Assembly (NCBI GenBank): GCA_963778465.1
Contig: CAVZUK010000003.1
Span: forward strand, 2,356,001 to 2,420,000
Direction: 5' to 3'
DNA: 64,000 nucleotides
Origin: CAVZBW01 sp963778465
Lineage (GTDB): Bacteria > Actinomycetota > Acidimicrobiia > Acidimicrobiales > RAAP-2
In this document: one piece after another, positions 1 to 7,936 of the stretch
Numbering within the stretch: position 1 is the first letter of the stretch
How the letters are laid out: each line of letters starts with the position of its first letter
Translations under genes and position numbers: made by a program
Notes under the pieces: model-generated
Told to the model about the DNA's origin: nothing
The model's database searches: none
The model's input: only the letters and a program-made list of their open reading frames with translations

Positions 1-379
1 CCGAGCCGTCGCCGTTTCCCGAGACGGGGTGGCGGAGTGGTTCGATGACGTGCAGCATCTCTGCCACCGAGCCGGGCCAGCCGTGGAGGACCAGCAGCGG
101 GAGGGCGTCGCGACGCTCGGCGCGAGCGTGGATGAAGTGGAGGGGTTGCCCGTCGACGACGGTGATCCCGTTGGGCCAGGCATTGAGGCGGGCCTCCGCC
201 ATTCGCCAGTCGAACCCGGTCGACCAGTACCCGCAGAGGTCCCGGAGGTAGTCGAGGTCGGTTCCGTACTCCCATCCGGTCCCCGGGATCTGGTCGGGCC
301 ACCTGGTCCGCTCGAGCCGCACCCGGAGATCGTCCAAGGTCGCCTGGGGGACGGCGACCGTGTAGGGCTCGACACTCAC
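1..379 (-). CDS. Epoxide hydrolase, amino-terminal part (cut by window start)
   Basis: About 126 codons of a leftward gene are visible before the window edge. The reading resembles the amino-terminal domain of microsomal-type epoxide hydrolases: an early segment with RLERTRWPD, then FIHARAE and the oxyanion-loop motif HGWPGS near residues 99-104. Enzymes of this family have an alpha/beta-hydrolase fold and open epoxides to diols. The GTG start lies 7 bases after the stop of the P450 upstream, so the two are probably co-transcribed; a P450 that forms an epoxide and a hydrolase that opens it would be a natural pair (inference). The catalytic Asp, Tyr and His lie outside the window. Confidence 0.8.
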   Translation of the reverse strand, partial: MSVEPYTVAVPQATLDDLRVRLERTRWPDQIPGTGWEYGTDLDYLRDLCGYWSTGFDWRMAEARLNAWPNGITVVDGQPLHFIHARAERRDALPLLVLHGWPGSVAEMLHVIEPLRHPVSGNGDGS

Positions 380-386
380 GTCGGGG

Positions 387-1532
387 TCACGCCGCGGCGG
401 CGTACTCCAGAGGCAGCTGCCTCCAGGAGCGCGCCCAGTTCGACACGTACCTCGCCGGTTGCCCCGCGATGCGATAGTCGGGAATCTGGCGGAGCAGCTC
501 CTCGAAGGCGACTCTCGCCTCGAGGCGCGCGAGGTGGGCACCGAGGCAGAAGTGGATCCCGTGCCCGAACCCGAGATGCCGCGTGGGGTGACGACGGATG
601 TCGAAGCGCTCGGCCTGGGGGAACTCCCTCTCGTCCAGGTTGGCCGCTCCCCAGAGCAGCATGACGCGCGACCCCGGTGGGATGGTCGTCCCGTGCAGCC
701 GCACCTCCGTGGTCGACGTGCGAGGCAGGGCCTGCGTCGGCGCTTCGATGCGCACCATTTCCTCCACGGCCCCGGGGATGAGGGCGGGGTCTCGCACCAG
801 CTCCGATCGCTGGTCGGGATGTCTCGCCAGCAGCTCGGCGCCGTTGCCGATGAGGCTGGTCGTGGTGTCGTTGCCGGCGATCAGGAGCAGGAAGCAAAAG
901 CCCAGCAGGTCGTCCTCGGACAGCCGCTCTCCGTCGACCTCCGCTTCGATCAGGCCGCTCATGAGGTCGTCCGTCGGCGAGCGCCGGCGCTCCGCCAGGA
1001 GGTCACCAAAGAGCCGGTAGATGTTCTGGGCTCGTTGGGCAATGTCCTGAGGACCGGTCACCTCGAGGAAGGCCTCGGTCCAACGGCGGAAGTCCTCGCG
1101 ATGCTCCGGTGGCACCCCGATCAGGTCGGCCATCACGATGCTCGGGAGCGGCGCAGCAAAGGATCGGACCAGGTCGCAGCCGCCGGATCCCACGATCTCT
1201 TCGAGCAGGTCCCGGGCCACCTCCCGGATGCGGTTCTCGAGCCCGGCCACGCGTCGGGGCGTGAAGGCGCGCGAGACGAGGGCGCGCAGCGCGCTGTGAC
1301 GGGATGGGTCCATGTAGATCATCTGGGGCATCAACTGCTCGGCCTCGGCGCAGTTCGACGAGAAGGTCCTCCAGTCGTGGACGGCGCCCCACACGTCGGC
1401 GAACCTGGAGAGCACGTAAGCCCCTTCCGGGCTCTCGTAGACGGGCCAGTCGTCCCGCAGCTCCCGGTAGATGTCGTGCATCTCCTCCTGGAACCGGGTG
1501 GTCGTCGGGTCGTAGACGAACGTCTTGGTCAT
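387..1532 (-). CDS. Cytochrome P450 (canonical)
   Basis: A 381-residue class I bacterial P450, which would insert one oxygen atom into a small hydrophobic substrate using electrons from separate ferredoxin partners. All landmarks are present: the I-helix AGNDTT near 219-224 with the usual acid/alcohol pair, the K-helix EEMVR near 257-261, and the heme loop FGHGIHFCLGAHLA with the cysteine ligand near 329. An ATG 96 bases further upstream is possible, but the chosen ATG is preceded by a GGGGGAGG ribosome site. No ferredoxin or reductase gene is visible in the window. It is transcribed away from a zinc-type dehydrogenase and runs into an epoxide hydrolase gene. Confidence 0.93.
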   Translation of the reverse strand: MTKTFVYDPTTTRFQEEMHDIYRELRDDWPVYESPEGAYVLSRFADVWGAVHDWRTFSSNCAEAEQLMPQMIYMDPSRHSALRALVSRAFTPRRVAGLENRIREVARDLLEEIVGSGGCDLVRSFAAPLPSIVMADLIGVPPEHREDFRRWTEAFLEVTGPQDIAQRAQNIYRLFGDLLAERRRSPTDDLMSGLIEAEVDGERLSEDDLLGFCFLLLIAGNDTTTSLIGNGAELLARHPDQRSELVRDPALIPGAVEEMVRIEAPTQALPRTSTTEVRLHGTTIPPGSRVMLLWGAANLDEREFPQAERFDIRRHPTRHLGFGHGIHFCLGAHLARLEARVAFEELLRQIPDYRIAGQPARYVSNWARSWRQLPLEYAAAA

Positions 1533-1635
1533 CGCAGCCTCCCCCAGTGCCCGACCTCGCGGCTGTTCACCCGTGCCGCCACTCGCGATGGCGGCTGTTC
1601 CGCATTTGCCGTTATTCGCAATTGCCATGTACTTA

Positions 1636-1648
1636 TTACCCTTGGTAA
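1636..1648. promoter_or_regulatory. Palindrome in the P450/dehydrogenase divergent promoter
   Basis: TTACC-CTT-GGTAA is a perfect 5-base inverted repeat with a 3-base spacer in the 246-base gap between the divergent P450 and dehydrogenase genes. The surrounding bases are unusually AT-rich for this DNA, as expected of a promoter. It is an operator candidate. No regulator gene is adjacent, and the motif does not match the three other operator families seen in this window. Confidence 0.4.
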
Positions 1649-1778
1649 CTTACGGCCGGCACGCTCCGTCGTCAACGGCGGCGCTGCCCGACAGAAACGG
1701 GGGAGCGTTGCGCTCCCGAGCCAGAGGAGAAGTGGTGGGACGTTCGTCTCCACCCGCCCACGCAGGTTGGCGGCCCGG

Positions 1779-2705
1779 ATGAGGGCGGCACGGGTGACCG
1801 GCGCCGGATTGACACTCTGTGACCTCGCCGAGCCCGAGGGTGACTTCCCGGTCTACGACGTCGTCGCGGCGAGCATCTGCGGCACCGACTTCGAGCTGGT
1901 GGCTCGAGGCATGCAGGGCTTCACGCTCGGTCACGAGATGTCGGTGACGGCCGACGGGGTGGTCTACGCCGTCGAGCCGACCGTGCGGTGCGGCGAGTGC
2001 GAGCAGTGCAGGGCGGGGTTCACCCAACGTTGCACCGGCGAGCACGGCAACCTCGGGATCTTCAGCGACGGGGGACTGGCCGAACGGGTGGCCGTTCCTT
2101 CCTACGCCCTCGTGCCCCTGCCGCCAGGGCTCGATCCCCTCGATGCCTGCCTGGTCGAGCCGGCTGCCGTCGCGTGGCACGGGGTGAGAAGAGCCAACGT
2201 GGGTTCGAGCGAGCGCGTCGCGGTCGTCGGCGGGGGTTCGATCGGACTCCTCGTCGCCGCCTGGCTCCGCAGCCTCGGACACTCGGTCGACCTCGAGGCT
2301 CGCCATCCCCACCAGGGTGCGATCGCGCGAGGCCTCGGCGCGGGTTCCACGGAGGACCTCTACGACGTGGTGATCGACGCGGCGGGCGGAACCTCGTCGC
2401 TGCGGCGCTGCGCGGAGCTCGCCATCCCCGGCGGCCGGATCATCGTCCTCGGCGTCTACTTCGACTCGCTTCCGGTCCCTGGGGCGCTGATGCTGACCAA
2501 GGAGCTGACGTGCGTTGCCGCCATGGCCTACGGGGCCCACGCAGGCGTCCGAGAGTTTGAGGAGGCGGCCAAGCTCCTGGCGGTTCACCCCGAGGTACCC
2601 CGGTCGCTCGTGACCCACCGATTCGCGCTGTCCGAGGTCACCGAGGCCTTCCGTGTGGCCGACGACCGGGCCTCGGGGGCGGTCAAGGTGGTCATCACCC
2701 CGTAG
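1779..2705 (+). CDS. Zinc-type MDR alcohol dehydrogenase
   Basis: A 308-residue medium-chain dehydrogenase/reductase that would oxidise an alcohol or reduce a carbonyl with NAD(P). The catalytic zinc site shows ICGTD (Cys34) and GHE (52-54). A structural zinc lobe follows with four cysteines in CGECEQC and C (71-85). The Rossmann motif GGGSIG lies near 151-156. The protein is about 40 residues shorter than typical members because the nucleotide-binding half is compact. The ATG at 1779 is where similarity to the family begins; the reading frame runs far upstream, but only as antisense of the P450. It is divergent from the P450 and may act on its alcohol product (inference). Confidence 0.88.
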   Translation: MRAARVTGAGLTLCDLAEPEGDFPVYDVVAASICGTDFELVARGMQGFTLGHEMSVTADGVVYAVEPTVRCGECEQCRAGFTQRCTGEHGNLGIFSDGGLAERVAVPSYALVPLPPGLDPLDACLVEPAAVAWHGVRRANVGSSERVAVVGGGSIGLLVAAWLRSLGHSVDLEARHPHQGAIARGLGAGSTEDLYDVVIDAAGGTSSLRRCAELAIPGGRIIVLGVYFDSLPVPGALMLTKELTCVAAMAYGAHAGVREFEEAAKLLAVHPEVPRSLVTHRFALSEVTEAFRVADDRASGAVKVVITP

Positions 2706-2719
2706 ACGAGGGGGTCCCC

Positions 2720-3727
2720 TCAGGGGCCGGCCGAGGCGTCGGAGGAGCGGAGGGCTGCGAGGACCGCGTCGCCCATAGCCTGGGCCAGCACCTCGTGACC
2801 CTGGTCCCCGGGGTGGATGCCGTCCACCAGGTGAGCGTCGGAGAGGAGGGGAGCGCCCCGGAGGAGCGAGAGGTGGTGGTCGCCGCCCAGCCGCTCTTCG
2901 ACCGTGTCCTCCATGGCCCGCCGGAGGTCTTGCAGAGTGGCGCCCAGCCGGTTCGGTGTCCGCTCGGCGTCCGGCCGCACGACGGGGCTCGCGACGACGA
3001 TCGGCGTTTCCGGATGCCCGCCGCGGACCAGGTCCAGAAAGGCCGCGAGGTTGGCCGCCATCTGGCGGGCCGAGTGGGGGATCCGACTCCAGCAGTTGGT
3101 TCCGTGGGCGAGGGTGAGCACGTCGGCCTCCAGCGTGGAGAGCTCCTCGGCGGTCACGATCTCTCCCCGCGCGGCGCCGGCGTAGCCGAGGTTGAACGTC
3201 TCGAGACCGCATCGCCGACCCGCCACCGCGGGCCACGCACGCCCCGGGCCGGACACCACCCATCCCGCCGTGATCGAGTCGCCGTAACAGAGCCAGCGCC
3301 GCTGCGCCGGAGCCGGATCGAGGTCTCCACCGACGCCCGCCACGTCGAGGATCGTGGGTCCCACCGCCTCGGGAAGATGGATCACCACCCGATGATCGGC
3401 ACCGGCGCCCTCGGCCTGCACCGGGAGCCTCACCGTCCCCTCGGGCGAGACCGGTCGGCTCGCGAGGAGCTGCTGGCCGCACCACGCCTCGAACTCGCTG
3501 CCGGTACCGGGACCTCTGGCGCCCGTGTCCCCCCGGCCCGCCTCGTAGGCCACGTCGACGGCTTCCGCGTCGCCGGTCAGCTCGAGCCGCACGCCCACCG
3601 GGCGCATCGCGTCGTTCCAGGTGTCCGCAGGCAACCGGTCGGCGTCGGCCGGCAGCGCCCTGGGGTAGGGCACGCCCGGGACGCCAGCAAACGCGCATCC
3701 CCGGATGAAGGGTCGGGGGTCGCTCAT
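2720..3727 (-). CDS. SGNH/GDSL-type esterase
   Basis: A 335-residue hydrolase. The carboxy-terminal two thirds form an SGNH fold: block I GDSI with the nucleophile Ser near 151, a Gly near 184, block III GTN near 209-211, and block V with Asp and His in DGIHP. The first 140 residues form a separate beta-rich domain, as in the two-domain carbohydrate-esterase-like members of the family. Such enzymes remove acyl groups from esters. The ATG at 3727 follows the SDR stop by 22 bases on the same strand, so the two are likely one operon. No signal peptide is visible, so it is probably cytoplasmic. Confidence 0.85.
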   Translation of the reverse strand: MSDPRPFIRGCAFAGVPGVPYPRALPADADRLPADTWNDAMRPVGVRLELTGDAEAVDVAYEAGRGDTGARGPGTGSEFEAWCGQQLLASRPVSPEGTVRLPVQAEGAGADHRVVIHLPEAVGPTILDVAGVGGDLDPAPAQRRWLCYGDSITAGWVVSGPGRAWPAVAGRRCGLETFNLGYAGAARGEIVTAEELSTLEADVLTLAHGTNCWSRIPHSARQMAANLAAFLDLVRGGHPETPIVVASPVVRPDAERTPNRLGATLQDLRRAMEDTVEERLGGDHHLSLLRGAPLLSDAHLVDGIHPGDQGHEVLAQAMGDAVLAALRSSDASAGP

Positions 3728-3749
3728 CTGCGCACGCCGTCGACGACGG

Positions 3750-4562
3750 TCAGGACGAGACGGACTCGGGCATCGGGTACGGGAAGTTGGCGCCAACCCC
3801 TCCGTCGACCACGAGTACCTGGCCAGACACGTAGGACGAGAGGTCGCTCGCGAGGAAGAGCAGGGCCGAGGCGATGTCGGCGGGGAGGGCGACGCGGCGC
3901 AGGGGAGCGTTCTCCTCGTTGCGGCGGCGATCCCGGTCGCTCAGCAGTTGCGAGACCCTCGGGGTCCACACGACGCCGGGCGCCACGGCGTTGACCCGGA
4001 TGCCCGAAGGGCCGAGCTCGACGGCGGCCGACCGCACCAAGGACATCAGGCCGGCCTTGGCGGCGCCGTACGCGGCGTGCATCGGCGCCCCGGTCATCCC
4101 CGAGACGGAGGCCACGAAGACGAGCGCACCGCCGCCACCCTGTTGCGCCATCGCCTTGCCGGCACACTGGGTCACCAGCCATGCGTGGCGCAGCACGATG
4201 TCGTGGTGCCAGTCCCATGCCTCGTCGTCGGTGTCGACGAGCGGCGTGTACTGCGATCGCCCGACGATGTCGACGACCCCGTCGAGGCGCCCGAGGTGGC
4301 TGGGCGCCTCGTGGACGACACCTTCGATCGTGTCACGGTGGCGGGCGTCGCCCACCCAGGGGACGCCGTCGACCTCTTTGGCGATGTCGTGGGCGAGATC
4401 GGGCTCGATGTCGACGCAGACGAGGCGCGCCCCGACCGACGCCAAGGCGTGGGCTGCCTGCCGGCCGATGCCCTGCCCCGCTCCGACCACGACGAAACCG
4501 CGCCCGTCGAGTCGCAGCCGGCCCGGATAGTCGGGGACGGGGCTGTCGTCGGTGCGGGTCAT
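3750..4562 (-). CDS. SDR-family NAD(P)-dependent oxidoreductase
   Basis: A 270-residue classical short-chain dehydrogenase. The cofactor motif GAGQGIG lies near 24-30. The usual NNAG stretch is replaced by VDIVGRS. The catalytic Ser is in ASVSG, with YGAAK as the Tyr/Lys pair. The carboxy end carries the common VVDGGVGANF signature. It would interconvert an alcohol and a ketone. It is the first gene of a leftward pair with the SGNH esterase and is divergent from a TetR gene. An inverted pair of AATCTGGTT sites lies in the shared promoter, so that TetR protein likely controls it (inference). Start chosen at the ATG beginning MTRTDD; the ribosome site there is weak. Confidence 0.9.
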   Translation of the reverse strand: MTRTDDSPVPDYPGRLRLDGRGFVVVGAGQGIGRQAAHALASVGARLVCVDIEPDLAHDIAKEVDGVPWVGDARHRDTIEGVVHEAPSHLGRLDGVVDIVGRSQYTPLVDTDDEAWDWHHDIVLRHAWLVTQCAGKAMAQQGGGGALVFVASVSGMTGAPMHAAYGAAKAGLMSLVRSAAVELGPSGIRVNAVAPGVVWTPRVSQLLSDRDRRRNEENAPLRRVALPADIASALLFLASDLSSYVSGQVLVVDGGVGANFPYPMPESVSS

Positions 4563-4674
4563 GACCTGGACCTGTTGCTCGGCATCGAGCCGTCGAAAGC
4601 GACCATTCTCTGGCGGACCTCCCCCTGCTCGGCAGTGCCGGGCGGTCACGCTACAGCGCGTTCCGACAAGCGAC

Positions 4675-4704
4675 AACCAGATTTCCTCTGGTGAATCTGG
4701 TTCA
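4675..4704. promoter_or_regulatory. Inverted pair of AATCTGGTT operator sites
   Basis: AACCAGATT (4675-4683) and AATCTGGTT (4694-4702) form a perfect 9-base inverted repeat with a 10-base spacer. The right copy is itself a near-palindrome, TGAATCTGGTTCA (4692-4704). The core GAATCTGRTTC recurs at 5594-5606, upstream of the luciferase-like gene. The site lies between the divergent SDR and TetR genes, the normal place for a TetR autoregulatory operator. The pattern is seen directly; binding is inferred. Confidence 0.6.
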
Positions 4705-4854
4705 CGAGAGCGAAGATGATGGCAGCACTTGAAACGCCGCTGGCTTCCAGGGCACCTCAAAGGTTTGTTCGGAATGCGCGACAAGGTAGGTTTGGGTTCG
4801 ATGGACACGGTGCCTGGTTCAACTTCGCGTGCAAAGCGCCGCGATAGGGAACCG

Positions 4855-5502
4855 ATGAGCCCCCGCGAGGAGCGGCGCCGACAGCTCCAGGAACTGAGCC
4901 GGGAGCACCTGCTCGACGCCGCTGAACGGGTATTCGCCGAGAAGGGCTTCGAGTCGGCGACGGTGAAGGAGATCGCCGACCTCGCGGAGCTCTCCGTCGG
5001 TTCCGTCTACCAGCTCTTCGAGAACAAGAAGGCCATCTTCCGGGCCGTCTTCCGGCGAAGGAACGAAGAGGGGCTGGGCGTGCTCAAGGAGACCATGGCC
5101 AGCGGCGATGCACCGGTCGAGCAGCTCCACCGGCTGATCGACGCCACGCTCGACTACTACAGCGAGCACCGCACGTTCCTGCTCCTCTTCGAGCACGCCA
5201 TCGGTGGGTCCTGGCTGAACATGAAGGCCGGGTTCGACACGCGTAACTTCGAGGAGTACCTCCAGTACGTCGCCCTACCGGCGCAGGTCTTCGCCCGGGG
5301 GAGGGACGCAGGGGTGTTCGTGCCGCTCGAGCCGGAGGGCCTCGCGGTGATCTACACGGGCATCCTGCAGGCGTACCTCCTCCACGAGGTGATCGGGCTC
5401 GATCGCGATCCCTCGGTGGACCCGTCGTCCATCTCGAGGGAGCAGCTCCACGCGTTGCTGGACCGGGTCTTCGTGGCCCCCGGGGGATCCGCTCCCGGTT
5501 GA
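4855..5502 (+). CDS. TetR-family transcriptional regulator
   Basis: A 215-residue TetR-type repressor. The first ~60 residues hold the DNA-binding domain, ending in the typical SVGSVYQLFENKKAIF helix-turn-helix boundary. The rest is an all-helical ligand domain. The ATG at 4855 has AGGGA just upstream; an in-frame ATG at 4801 would add 18 basic residues. It is divergent from an SDR-esterase pair and precedes the luciferase-like operon. Copies of GAATCTGRTTC sit in both flanking gaps, so it probably represses itself, the SDR pair and the rightward operon (inference). The ligand is unknown, possibly the pathway substrate or its CoA ester. Confidence 0.9.
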   Translation: MSPREERRRQLQELSREHLLDAAERVFAEKGFESATVKEIADLAELSVGSVYQLFENKKAIFRAVFRRRNEEGLGVLKETMASGDAPVEQLHRLIDATLDYYSEHRTFLLLFEHAIGGSWLNMKAGFDTRNFEEYLQYVALPAQVFARGRDAGVFVPLEPEGLAVIYTGILQAYLLHEVIGLDRDPSVDPSSISREQLHALLDRVFVAPGGSAPG

Positions 5503-5593
5503 GGTCGCTCGCCCCGGGACTCGATCCGCCAAAAAACTAGAACGCGCTATCGCCCGCGCGAATCTCCTTCGCGGAACGCTTGACCGGTTCGAA

Positions 5594-5606
5594 AGAATCT
5601 GATTCT
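5594..5606. promoter_or_regulatory. Palindromic operator upstream of the luciferase-like operon
   Basis: AGAATC-T-GATTCT is a perfect 6-base inverted repeat with a single central base. It shares GAATCTG-TTC with the site at 4692-4704. A TTGACC hexamer at 5580-5585 lies immediately upstream and could be a -35 element, which would place the palindrome over the -10 region. It lies in the 252-base gap between the TetR gene and the long rightward run. Confidence 0.5.
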
Positions 5607-5754
5607 CTTTCAGTTGCGTTACAACCCGAGGGCGTGTTTGCAACCCGTCGGGAGGAGTTTCGGGAAGTGATGGGGGAGATGCTCGTCGGGCCCGGCAGGT
5701 CTCGGCGGGGACTGCGCGGGCACGGTGGGGACCGCCCAGGAAAGGAACGCTTGC

Positions 5755-6909
5755 ATGGAATTCGGCATCTTCGTCCAAGGGCACGTGTCCAAGAATCGCC
5801 TGGCGCGAGAGGGCGACCGGGCGGAGCACAACTCCATCATGGGCGACGCCGAGCTCGTCCGGCTGGCCGACGGTCACCGCTGGAAGTACGCGTGGATCAC
5901 CGAGCACCACTTCTTGACCGAGTACTCGCACCTCTCCGCGAGCGACGTGTTCTTGGGTTACTCCGCGGCCACCACCGAGCGGATCCACCTCGGGTCGGGG
6001 ATCTTCAGCTTCAACCCGCACAAGGACCATCCGGCGCGCATCGCCGAGCGGGTGGCCATGCTCGACCACATGACCGACGGCCGCTTCGAATTCGGGACCG
6101 GCCGCGGGGCGGGCACCAGGGAGGTGACCGGCTTCGACATCGAGTCCACCGACGCCACCCGGCCGATCTGGGACGAGGTGATGCGGGAGATCCCCAAGAT
6201 GTGGCGTGACGAGGAGTACTCCTACGACGGGACCTCGTTCCACATCCCGCACCCGGGGCACGCCATCCCGACGCGCAACGTCCTCCCCAAGATCTGGAAG
6301 AAGCCGCACCCGCCGCTCTGGGTGGCGGCCGGCAACCCGGCGACCTTCGAGAAGGCTGCCGGCCTGGGTCTCGGGGTGCTCGCCTTCACCACCCGGGCCA
6401 TTCCCGACATGAAGCCGCTGGTCGACGTCTACAAGGAGCGCATTCAGACCGCGGAGCCCGTCGGCGCCTACGTCAACGACAACATCATGATCACGACCGG
6501 GATGGTGTGCCTGGAAGACGGGAAAAAGGCACGTGAGGCGGTGACCAAGATGGGCATCGTCTACCTGCAGAGCCTCGTCTACTACTACCACGACACCATC
6601 CCTCCGCCCGAGGGCGCGACCAAGTGGCCCGACAGTGCTCCCGAACCGGACTTGGAGCAGGTCGAGTGGATGATCGAGAACGGGTACCTCATCTGCGGGA
6701 GCCCGGACGAGTGTGCGGAGCAGATCGCCGCACTCGACACGACGGGGATCGACCAACTGGTCTTCGGGATGCCCATCGATCTGCCCTGGGACCAAGCCGT
6801 GGAGACGGTCGAGCTCTTCGGCGATCGCGTCATTCCGCAATTCGACCCGGACCCGGTGCCCAAGAGCGCCAGGGCCAGGGACGCTGCCGCGGCGGCTGTG
6901 TCGGCGTGA
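5755..6909 (+). CDS. Luciferase-like (LLM-class) flavin/F420 oxidoreductase
   Basis: A 384-residue member of the bacterial luciferase-like superfamily, a TIM barrel using FMNH2 or coenzyme F420. It begins MEFGIF and has the family features ITEHHF near 44-49, LGSGIF, HPARIAERVAMLD and the glycine-rich GTGRGAG. In this position it could be a monooxygenase or an F420-dependent dehydrogenase; the sequence does not decide between them. The ATG is preceded by AGGAAAGGAA. Its stop overlaps the GTG start of the cyclase-family gene by four bases (GTGA), so the two are translationally coupled and probably act in consecutive steps. Confidence 0.88.
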   Translation: MEFGIFVQGHVSKNRLAREGDRAEHNSIMGDAELVRLADGHRWKYAWITEHHFLTEYSHLSASDVFLGYSAATTERIHLGSGIFSFNPHKDHPARIAERVAMLDHMTDGRFEFGTGRGAGTREVTGFDIESTDATRPIWDEVMREIPKMWRDEEYSYDGTSFHIPHPGHAIPTRNVLPKIWKKPHPPLWVAAGNPATFEKAAGLGLGVLAFTTRAIPDMKPLVDVYKERIQTAEPVGAYVNDNIMITTGMVCLEDGKKAREAVTKMGIVYLQSLVYYYHDTIPPPEGATKWPDSAPEPDLEQVEWMIENGYLICGSPDECAEQIAALDTTGIDQLVFGMPIDLPWDQAVETVELFGDRVIPQFDPDPVPKSARARDAAAAAVSA

Positions 6910-7820
6910 GCGACGTGGCCGCCCAGGGCACGGCCCAGAGCAACTGGGGCCGGTGGGGTCCGGACGACGAGCGCGGGGCCCTCAACCTCTTGAGCCCGGA
7001 GATCGTCGCCAAGGCCGCCGCTTCGGTCCGTACGGGACGCACGTACAGCCTCGGGATCCCGATCCAGGCGGACGGCGTGCCGCTGATGGACTATCGGGGC
7101 AAGCCGATGCGGCTCACCCTGGAGGACAGCACCGACGAGGGCTCCTACCGGGACTTCGGATGTAAGCCGGGCACCGGAGCACACGAGGACGTGCTGATCT
7201 TCGCTTCGCACACCACCTCCCACATGGACGCCCTCATCCACGTCTACGAGGACTGGGAGCACTACAACGGGGTACCCGCCTCGGCCATGAGGGCCATGAC
7301 CGGCGCGACCAGGCTCGGGATCGACAAGGTCGGCGGTTTTGCGGCGCGTGCCGTGCTGCTGGACATGCCGAGGCAGCTCGGCGGAGGGCCGTGGCTGGAG
7401 CCCGGCCGGCCGGTGACCGCCGCCGACCTGGAGTCGACCGCGGCCGCCCAAGGGGTGGAGATCGGGCCCGGCGACGTGGTGCTCGTGCGGACGGGCTACC
7501 TCCAGATGTGGTTCGAGCGCGGGGGCGACATGCCTTTCGAGCAGCCGGGCATCACCCTGGACGCCGGCCAGTGGCTTGCCGATCGGGACGTGGTGGCGGT
7601 CGGCTCGGACAATGCCGCGGTCGAGGTCATCCCATTTGACGACGGGGACTTCCTCGGCGTCCACAAAGTCCTGCTCGTGCGCCACGGCGTGTACATGATC
7701 GAATTCCTGGACCTCTCCGCACCGGCGGCGGACGAGTGTTGGCAAGGCCTCCTGACGGTCGCACCGCTCAAGGTGACCGGCGCGACCGGCAGCCCCGTGA
7801 ACCCCATCCTGATCGGATGA
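6906..7820 (+). CDS. Cyclase-family metal-dependent hydrolase
   Basis: A 304-residue protein of the Cyclase family (kynurenine-formamidase-like fold). It opens with WGRWGPDDERGALN, typical of the family. The metal site is represented by HTTSHMDALIH near 101-111, where classical members have HxGTHxD. Family members hydrolyse cyclic amides, lactones or formamides with zinc or manganese. The GTG start overlaps the preceding stop. It is the first of three cyclase-family genes in this window (others at 19340 and 31747). Coupling to a luciferase-like enzyme suggests it may open a ring that the oxidoreductase has oxidised (inference). Confidence 0.85.
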   Translation: MSDVAAQGTAQSNWGRWGPDDERGALNLLSPEIVAKAAASVRTGRTYSLGIPIQADGVPLMDYRGKPMRLTLEDSTDEGSYRDFGCKPGTGAHEDVLIFASHTTSHMDALIHVYEDWEHYNGVPASAMRAMTGATRLGIDKVGGFAARAVLLDMPRQLGGGPWLEPGRPVTAADLESTAAAQGVEIGPGDVVLVRTGYLQMWFERGGDMPFEQPGITLDAGQWLADRDVVAVGSDNAAVEVIPFDDGDFLGVHKVLLVRHGVYMIEFLDLSAPAADECWQGLLTVAPLKVTGATGSPVNPILIG

Positions 7821-7936
7821 GCGGGCGGGTGAGGCCCTTGGCGCGATGAGGTAGTACCGCGGCGGCAGGGCTGCCGTTAGCAACATTGGCCTGATCTTTG
7901 AGATAGTCATAAGAGAAAGAAGGAAGGGGGGCCCCA

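Noticed and set aside
459..1778. Upstream extension of the zinc dehydrogenase frame
   Set aside because: The extra 440 codons are antisense of the P450 and show no domain; similarity to the family begins at 1779.
7876..7884. GTTAGCAAC upstream of the binding-protein gene as an operator
   Set aside because: A 3-base arm palindrome is too short, and it does not match the motif families found elsewhere in the window.
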